A DNA stretch of 5,942 nt from the NCBI GenBank assembly GCA_007118235.1, contig SKRY01000159.1, forward strand, positions 1 through 5,942, given 5' to 3'. Under the pieces are notes generated by a model, which searched no databases, was not told the DNA's origin, and worked only from the letters and a program-made list of their open reading frames with translations. The translations under genes and the position numbers were made by a program. Positions 1 to 5,000 of this stretch are shown piece after piece. The first letter of the stretch is position 1. The number at the start of each line of letters is the position of its first letter. Source of the stretch: Candidatus Hydrogenedentota bacterium (lineage in GTDB: Bacteria; Hydrogenedentota; Hydrogenedentia; Hydrogenedentales; SLHB01).

Positions 1-98
1 AACGACGTGTCGCCGATGTACATCGCCGGCCGTTTGCGGACCGCTTCCAGGCCCTCGAGCACCTTAATCGAACCAGCATTATAAGCCACTTCAGCCAT
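1..98 (-). CDS. gyrB: DNA gyrase subunit B, N-terminal fragment (cut by left window edge)
   Basis: This is the ATPase subunit of DNA gyrase, which with GyrA introduces negative supercoils in the cytoplasm. Only the first 32 codons and two bases are in the window. The translated start contains the highly conserved GyrB opening: an I-K-V-L-E-G-L-E-A-V-R-K-R-P stretch (about residues 11-24) followed by M-Y-I-G-D-T (26-31). It differs from many GyrBs only in having Ala at residue 25, where Gly is usual (RPGMYIG). ParE shares parts of this motif, but the position next to recF favours GyrB. The ATG is supported by a GAGG Shine-Dalgarno at 107-110, eight bases upstream, and by a strong promoter about 57-85 bases upstream. 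The gene lies 173 bp downstream of dciA on the same strand and is probably transcribed mainly from its own promoter. Confidence 0.93.
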   Translation of the reverse strand, partial: MAEVAYNAGSIKVLEGLEAVRKRPAMYIGDTS

Positions 99-106
99 GG
101 GAGTTA

Positions 107-110
107 CCTC
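107..110 (-). promoter_or_regulatory. gyrB ribosome binding site
   Basis: Reading the minus strand, GAGG (followed by TAA) lies 8 bases before the gyrB ATG. The spacing is normal and fixes the gyrB start at 98. Confidence 0.75.
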
Positions 111-154
111 GATTCAGTTCAAGGGGGAATACAAAAGGCACACAACGTGCCGCC

Positions 155-183
155 ATTATAGCAATTGAGACGGGGTAGCGCAA
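155..183 (-). promoter_or_regulatory. sigma70-type promoter of gyrB
   Basis: On the minus strand a TTGCGC -35 box (178-183) is followed, after exactly 17 bases, by a perfect TATAAT -10 box (155-160). A TG one base before the -10 gives an extended -10 element (TGCTATAAT). Transcription would start near 148, leaving a leader of about 50 nt before the gyrB ATG. The promoter lies between dciA and gyrB, so gyrB can be expressed apart from recF-dciA. Gyrase promoters in many bacteria respond to supercoiling; nothing here tests that directly. The -35 box is one of three GCGCAA/TTGCGC copies clustered at 178-206. Confidence 0.8.
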
Positions 184-190
184 GTTGTCG

Positions 191-206
191 GCGCAATATT
201 TTGCGC
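191..206. repeat. perfect inverted repeat GCGCAA-TATT-TTGCGC upstream of the gyrB promoter
   Basis: Six-base arms at 191-196 and 201-206 are separated by a 4-base TATT. A third copy of GCGCAA in the same orientation as the left arm is the gyrB -35 box itself (178-183), 13 bp away. The dyad could be an operator, or a hairpin in readthrough RNA from dciA. It has no T-tract on the minus strand and only three Ts on the plus strand, so an intrinsic terminator is not well supported. Confidence 0.5.
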
Positions 207-271
207 TTTCTCGGAAAGAAGACCCTGCATGTTGCGGCGTGCCGGCCTTTCGCCACTAGACCATGGGGAAT

Positions 272-571
272 TCATTCCTCCCGAAGCTTGAGGAAGACGT
301 CATGGACCAATTCATGGCCCGCCATGCGGTTGATTCGCGCGATCAACCCCCACTTGTGATAGGCGAACTTGTGCATCCAAACCGGGCTGTCCACCTCGAT
401 GGTGAGGACATTCCTGCGGATGTGCCGGGGCATGCCATGCGCCGCCAAGGAGCCCGCCACCTCGGGCCAGCGCTCCCAGATGCGGGCCTGCTCCAACTGC
501 TGGCCCAGGTTCGACGATTTCTTGAGCCGCTCAAGGATCTCGCCGGCCGATGTGATCTCATCTCCGCGCAA
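272..571 (-). CDS. dciA: DciA-family (DUF721) replicative helicase loader
   Basis: DciA proteins bind DNA and load the replicative helicase DnaB in bacteria that lack DnaC or DnaI. The translated product is small, as expected for the family, and carries the DUF721 pattern. A helical start (G-E-I-L-E-R-L-K-K, near residue 10) leads to W-x-x-W-P-E-V-A-G (residues 32-40). This is followed by M-P-R-H-I-R-R-N, a hydrophobic strand L-T-I-E-V-D-S-P-V-W (about 56-65), and an I-N-R-x-A-G-H-E-L-V ending. The start is uncertain. An ATG at 631 gives 119 residues but needs a 74-base overlap with recF and has only a weak GAG upstream. A TTG at 571 gives 99 residues, begins right at the conserved domain, overlaps recF by 14 bases, and has a GGAGG five bases upstream (577-581). 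I therefore prefer 571. The overlap suggests translational coupling to recF. The family call rests on pattern recognition of a poorly conserved domain, backed by the recF-gyrB context. Confidence 0.85.
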   Translation of the reverse strand: MRGDEITSAGEILERLKKSSNLGQQLEQARIWERWPEVAGSLAAHGMPRHIRRNVLTIEVDSPVWMHKFAYHKWGLIARINRMAGHELVHDVFLKLREE

Positions 572-1631
572 GGCAGCCTCCGTCAATAACAAACTGGGCG
601 TCCGCCGCCTCGAAGGCCGGGTTCCCGCCATCGTTCTCGGTGGTGGTTAGGATGCATTGGACGCCCGGCGGCACGGCCTCCAGCAAACGCCGCGATCGCT
701 TCGCATCCAGTTCCGACAGGACATCGTCCAGCATGAGCAAAGGGTATTCTCCCGTGCGCGCCTGTATCAACGCAACCTCGGCCAGCTTCAGCGCCAACGC
801 CGCCGTGCGCTGCTGTCCTTGCGAGGCGTAATTCCGCGCGGGCCGGTCTTCCAACACCAGCTCCAGGTCATCGCGGTGCGGCCCGCGATTCGTGGCGCCC
901 CGCTTGATGTCCCCCTGCCGGGCCTTGCGAAGCGCCTTTTCAAGCCCAGTATCCAACAAGACGTTGGGGGCATAGACGGCCGTCATCTCCTCGCCGCCCG
1001 CGATACAAGCATGCGCCTGCCGGGCATGTTCGTTCAACTCCTCCACGAAGCGGCCGCGCTCTTCAATGAGGACCGCCCCATACTGAACCAACTGGGCGTC
1101 CCACACGTCCAGCAGGGCTTCATCCGGTTTCTCGCCGCGCAGCAGTTCGTTGCGTTGCCGCAGGCTCTCCCGGTAGCGCTGCAACGCGTGGAGATAGCGG
1201 GAACTCAACTGCGACAACTCCATGTCCAGGAACCGCCTCCGCAACGCCCCCGCGCCCCGAATCAAGGCGACGTCCTCCGGGGCGAAGAAGACCACGTTGA
1301 CCTTGCCCAGGATGTCGCTCACCCGGTCCTGCGTCACCCCGTTCACCTTGAAGCGCTTCGCGTTGCGCCACCAGTTCACCTCCATGTGCAGGGACTGGCT
1401 GCTCCGCTGAAACGCGCCCCGGATGCGAAAGCCCTCGGCATCCCGCTGGACCAGCTCCCGCTCGGTATTCGTCCGATGGCTGCGCGCGGTCACCAGAAAC
1501 AAGACCGCCTCCAACACGGAGGTCTTTCCTTGCGCATTATCCCCCCGCAAGATATTCACCCCCGGCGCCGGTTCGAAGGTCAACGGCGCCAGGCAGCGGA
1601 ATCCTTCCGCGGTGAGGGTGGCGAGATGCAT
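558..1631 (-). CDS. recF: DNA replication and repair protein RecF
   Basis: RecF is an SMC/ABC-like ATPase that, with RecO and RecR, recognises gapped DNA and helps RecA replace SSB in the cytoplasm. The 357-residue length is typical. Visible motifs, in order: an N-terminal strand ending in G-F-R (10-12); Walker A GDNAQGKTS (30-38); K-V-N-G-V (95-99); V-V-F-F-A-P-E-D followed by L-I-R-G (113-126); L-R-R-R-F-L-D (130-136); G-P-H-R-D-D (250-255); ABC signature YASQGQQRT (268-276); Walker B L-L-M-L-D-D (298-303) with the D-loop S-E-L-D (306-309). All catalytic residues look intact. The start has an AAGGA four bases upstream (1636-1640). The gene is the first of a minus-strand set with dciA and gyrB. 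The usual upstream neighbour dnaN is absent; a divergent kinase lies there instead. No strong sigma70 promoter is evident upstream, only a weak GTGACG-17-GATATT match at 1800-1828. Confidence 0.97.
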   Translation of the reverse strand: MHLATLTAEGFRCLAPLTFEPAPGVNILRGDNAQGKTSVLEAVLFLVTARSHRTNTERELVQRDAEGFRIRGAFQRSSQSLHMEVNWWRNAKRFKVNGVTQDRVSDILGKVNVVFFAPEDVALIRGAGALRRRFLDMELSQLSSRYLHALQRYRESLRQRNELLRGEKPDEALLDVWDAQLVQYGAVLIEERGRFVEELNEHARQAHACIAGGEEMTAVYAPNVLLDTGLEKALRKARQGDIKRGATNRGPHRDDLELVLEDRPARNYASQGQQRTAALALKLAEVALIQARTGEYPLLMLDDVLSELDAKRSRRLLEAVPPGVQCILTTTENDGGNPAFEAADAQFVIDGGCLARR

Positions 1632-1690
1632 GCGATCCTTTCCAAGATTGGGGACCTTTCGGCTGGGGATGCGGCAGCGGGGTCCGGACG

Positions 1691-1709
1691 ATCAGCCGCG
1701 TCCGCTGAT
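1691..1709. repeat. small hairpin in the recF leader region
   Basis: The arms ATCAGC (1691-1696) and GCTGAT (1704-1709) are perfectly complementary around a 7-base loop. A longer competing pairing is possible between CAGCGG (1675-1680) and CCGCTG (1702-1707). There is no T-tract on either side, so it is not an intrinsic terminator. It lies 60-78 bases before the recF start and would be in the recF 5' leader if transcription starts further upstream. It may be chance in GC-rich DNA. Confidence 0.35.
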
Positions 1710-1777
1710 GATAGAAGCCTGGACACCGCAAAGGCAAGCCGGTAGTGATGGCGGCCGACCGGGACGCCTGGCTAAAA

Positions 1778-1797
1778 GTTGCTCATATATGACCAAC
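1778..1797. promoter_or_regulatory. 20-bp near-perfect palindrome, candidate operator
   Basis: GTTGCTCATATATGACCAAC pairs with its own reverse complement in 9 of 10 base pairs; only the C/C pair at 1782 and 1793 fails. Twofold symmetry over 20 bp, two helical turns, with an AT-rich centre is the usual form of a homodimeric repressor site (TetR, MarR or GntR type). It lies in the AT-rich core between divergent recF and kinase genes, flanked by short A-runs (AAAA at 1774-1777, AAA at 1798-1800). It sits 147 bp upstream of recF and about 90 bp upstream of the kinase's possible -10 box. It does not match the CTG-N10-CAG LexA box. The regulator is unknown. Confidence 0.45.
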
Positions 1798-1886
1798 AAA
1801 ATATCATACGCGCATTCATTTTCGTCACTCAGTCAAAGGCGGGGCGTATGCCGCGGGAGTGGCTATCACCTTTTAAGTGTCTGATG

Positions 1887-1892
1887 TATAAT
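1887..1892 (+). promoter_or_regulatory. candidate -10 box for the sensor kinase gene
   Basis: A perfect TATAAT on the plus strand lies about 155 bp before the kinase ATG at 2048. No good -35 is at the expected distance: the best hexamers (CTATCA with an 18-bp spacer, ATCACC with 16 bp) match TTGACA at only three positions. If real, the promoter is probably weak or activator-dependent, with a start near 1899. Confidence 0.4.
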
Positions 1893-2047
1893 GAGTTATG
1901 GGATTCAGGCGCTGTCTGTGCGTCATTGGCACATAATTTGCTTATTCTTTGTATCCATCTATTGCGATACGCCGGGCGGCGCGGAGATTCAGGAGGGGGG
2001 CTGTCACACACATGAACACCAATGCTCTGGGGGGAAGGGGGCGTTGT

Positions 2048-5000
2048 ATGGCGGCGCCCGTGCGCGTACTCTGCGTCAGTGGTTCCGCTTCTGATTTGGC
2101 CCCTGTTCGCAAGGCGCTGGAGTGCGCCTCCTTTCCCGTTGAGATCCTCCCCGCCCTAACGCCGGAGGAGCTGACGCACCGGCTTTCCGAAGCAACCCAT
2201 GACGCCGTGATCGCCGATGCCGACGCCCCGTGGGTTAAGGTGGAGGAGATACTGGACCTGATTACGGATGCGCCGGTCATTCTTGTGGCGGCCAACGGGG
2301 CGGAAGGCCTCCTCATTGAGGCGCTTGAGCGCGGCGCCTCGGACTACATCCCTAAACATCCTCCACACATCCACCGCCTGCCCAAGAGCCTTGAGAACCT
2401 GCTCGAAACACGGCGGCTTAGACAGGAAAAGACCCAGGCCGAGGCGTCTCTCGCGCATCTCTTGGAGTACATCCCCGGGGCTGTCATTTCCACGGATGGC
2501 GAACTTCGAATCACGGGCTGGAATCCCGGCGCCGCAACGCTCTACGGCTGGGAGGAATCCGAGGTCCTGGGCAAGCCGTTGCCGCCTCTACTCGGGCAGT
2601 CCGGAGCGGAATCCTGGGATGCGCCGTTTTGGCGGGAAGTGTTGGCGGGTTCCGGCTGGGAAGGCCGGGCCGAACACCGCCGAAAGAACGGGGCTCTCCT
2701 CCGGGTTCACAGTTCCATCACCGTCACGCGCGGCCCCGTTGGCCAGGTGAAAGGGGTGACCCTGGTCCAACGCGACGAAACCGAGGCCTGGCGGCAGGAG
2801 CAGTACCGCGCCGCCGAACTCCTGATCAACCGGGCGATGGTGGAGACCGCCAGCCTGGACCACTTGGTCTCGCGGTTTCTTGGCCAGATCGGGCGGGGGT
2901 TCGGCTGGGACAACGCTGAACTCTGGATGGTTGAACGCAACGCCGGTGTGTTGCGCCTGAGTCACACGTGGGCGGGCGAGACCCTACAAGCGGACAGCGT
3001 GGCCATTGACGCCGCTTCGTCGAGCGTTATCCAGCCGGGAGAGGGCATTGCGGGAACCGTGTGGGCGACGGGCGAACCGGTGGCCGTGGAGGATGTGACC
3101 AAGGACCCACGCTATCGTCCTTGGCCCGCGGCTCAGGAAGCAGACCTACGCGGAGCGACATTCTTGCCCGTCACCACGGGGCGCGAGTTCGTGGGCGTAT
3201 TGGCGTTTTATTGCCGTGCGCGCGCCGTGCCAGGGGGAGCGGGATTACGGACGCTTCGGCGGCTGGCGCGGCAACTGGGGTGCTTCATCGAACGGCGGCG
3301 GATGGAAGAAGCGCTGGCGGAGAGCAAGGAACGCCTGGATCTCGCGTTGTCGGCGTCGGGTATGGTGAGCTGGGTCTGGGAAGGCGCCACGACACGCGCC
3401 ATGCCGCAAGAGCGATATGAAGCGCTTACCGGGCTTTCCGCGGATTGCGGTTTTGAAGCGTTCATGCAAGCCGTGCATCCGGAAGACCAAGAAAAGGTGC
3501 GCGAGGCCTTGAACGACGCCATGAAGACCGGTAGTTGCTCCGTCGAGTTTCGCTTGCTTCATCCCGACGGAACCACCCGCTGGATTCGGGACTACGGCAC
3601 CGTGACGTACAGTGATGAAGGCGTTCCCGTGCGTGTGGGCGGCGTGTTTATGGATATCACCGAGCAAAGGGCGGTGCAAGACGCATTGGAAGAAGAGCGC
3701 AACAGTCTGCGCGCGCTCGTTGACACGATCCCCGGGTTCGTCTATTTCAAGGATCGACAACACCGTTTTGGAACCGTGAACTGGGAGGCCGTACGGTTCA
3801 CCGGCGCCGCCAGCAAGACCAGCATAGAGGGCAAGACGGATTACGACTTCTTCCCCGAACACATCGCCGCTGAGTATATTGCCGAAGAGCGGGACCTCAT
3901 GGCTACGGGCAAGGCCTTGTTGGAGCGCATCGACCCCTTGGCCGGTCCCCACGGAGAGACGCGGTGGGTGCTTACAAGAAAGACCCCGTTGAAGGACAGC
4001 GCGGGCCGGGTCCGCGGACTTGTGGGGATCGGGACCGATATCACCGAACAGGTCGCCGCCAGCCAAGAGCAAGAGCGTCTCATTGGCTGTTTGAATGAAC
4101 GTATCAAGGAACTCAGTACGATTCGTACGGTCCGGGATCTGATTGAAGAGTATGCCGAATCCAGCCTGGATGAGTTGATGCCGCGGATCGCCGAGGCGCT
4201 TCCTCTTGGCCTGCGGTATCCGGAGAAGATGGCGGTTCAGATCCGCGTCGGGGATCGAACGGCGGAGTCGGCCGGATTCTTGGACACGGAGCCCGCGCGT
4301 TACATGGAGTTCGTCACGGCGGATGGCGAGGAGCAGGGGCATGTCAAGGTGGTCTGGCGGGAGCCTCCCCCCGAGGGATGCCCCGCCTTTCTGTCCGAGG
4401 AAGAGCAACTCGTTGACCACGTCACCCGGACCCTGGCGGGTCATGTGTCGCGGCGTCTCGCCGAGGCTCGGTATGCCGCCGAGCGCCAGCTTACCGAGCA
4501 CATGATGAACAACCTGCCGGGATGGGTGTTCCTGGTCAGCCGGGATGGCCACTATGTGCGCTTGAACCGGCGCTTCGCCGAGGCCACCGGCTACACCAAT
4601 GGCGAACTCTGGGGCATGGATTACACGGAAGTCGTGGCGCCCCCCGACAAGGAAGCCGTTGTTCGGGCGTTTCACAAGGTCTTCGACGAGGGATACGCGG
4701 AAGTGGAGGCGCGCATCACAAGGAAGAACGGAGAAACCGTACCGTATCTTTTTGTGGTGAGCCGGGTAACGCTTGAGGACGAACCGTATCTGCTGGGGTT
4801 TGGATTGGACATCTCCCAACGCCGAAAGGTGGAGGAAGACAACCGCCTATTGCGTTCGGCCGTCGAGAACGCCACCGAAGCCATCATTCTCACGGAGGGG
4901 CGCACCGAGGCGCCCGGACCCCGGATTGTCTACGCGAACAACGCGTTTCTTCGGATGACCGGTTACCCCCGTGAAGAAGTGGTGGGGCGGCGGCCCCGGT

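Larger units (their letters stand above)
1632..2047. other. divergent intergenic region between recF and the sensor kinase
   Basis: This stretch of about 416 bp separates divergent genes. The half nearest recF (1632-1770) is GC-rich and holds a small hairpin. The middle (about 1771-1970) is clearly richer in A and T than the flanking genes and holds a 20-bp palindrome and a TATAAT box. The last part (1991-2047) contains three long G-runs. No open frame here resembles a protein I recognise, and I saw no tRNA-like or riboswitch-like structure. The region must hold the promoters of both recF and the kinase. Confidence 0.8.

Noticed and set aside
191..206. Intrinsic terminator after dciA
   Set aside because: The hairpin is short, has no T-tract on the minus strand, and its repeats are tied to the gyrB promoter.
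657..1745. 362-residue open frame on the plus strand over recF
   Set aside because: It is the antisense of a complete RecF with all ATPase motifs. The product is Arg/Gln/Pro/His-rich with no recognisable domain.
1771..1970. Possible origin of replication in the AT-rich spacer next to recF
   Set aside because: The neighbourhood is suggestive, but I found no convincing DnaA boxes (TTATNCACA). The best partial match, near 1951-1959, has only six of nine bases, and there is no cluster.
1891..2094. Small plus-strand open frame between the genes (67 residues)
   Set aside because: It has no convincing ribosome binding site, no recognisable motif, and overlaps the kinase start in another frame.
3245..4819. 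524-residue open frame on the minus strand inside the kinase
   Set aside because: It lies wholly antisense to strongly recognisable PAS and GAF coding sequence. Its product is rich in His, Arg and Pro and shows no domain I recognise, as expected for the shadow of a GC-rich gene.
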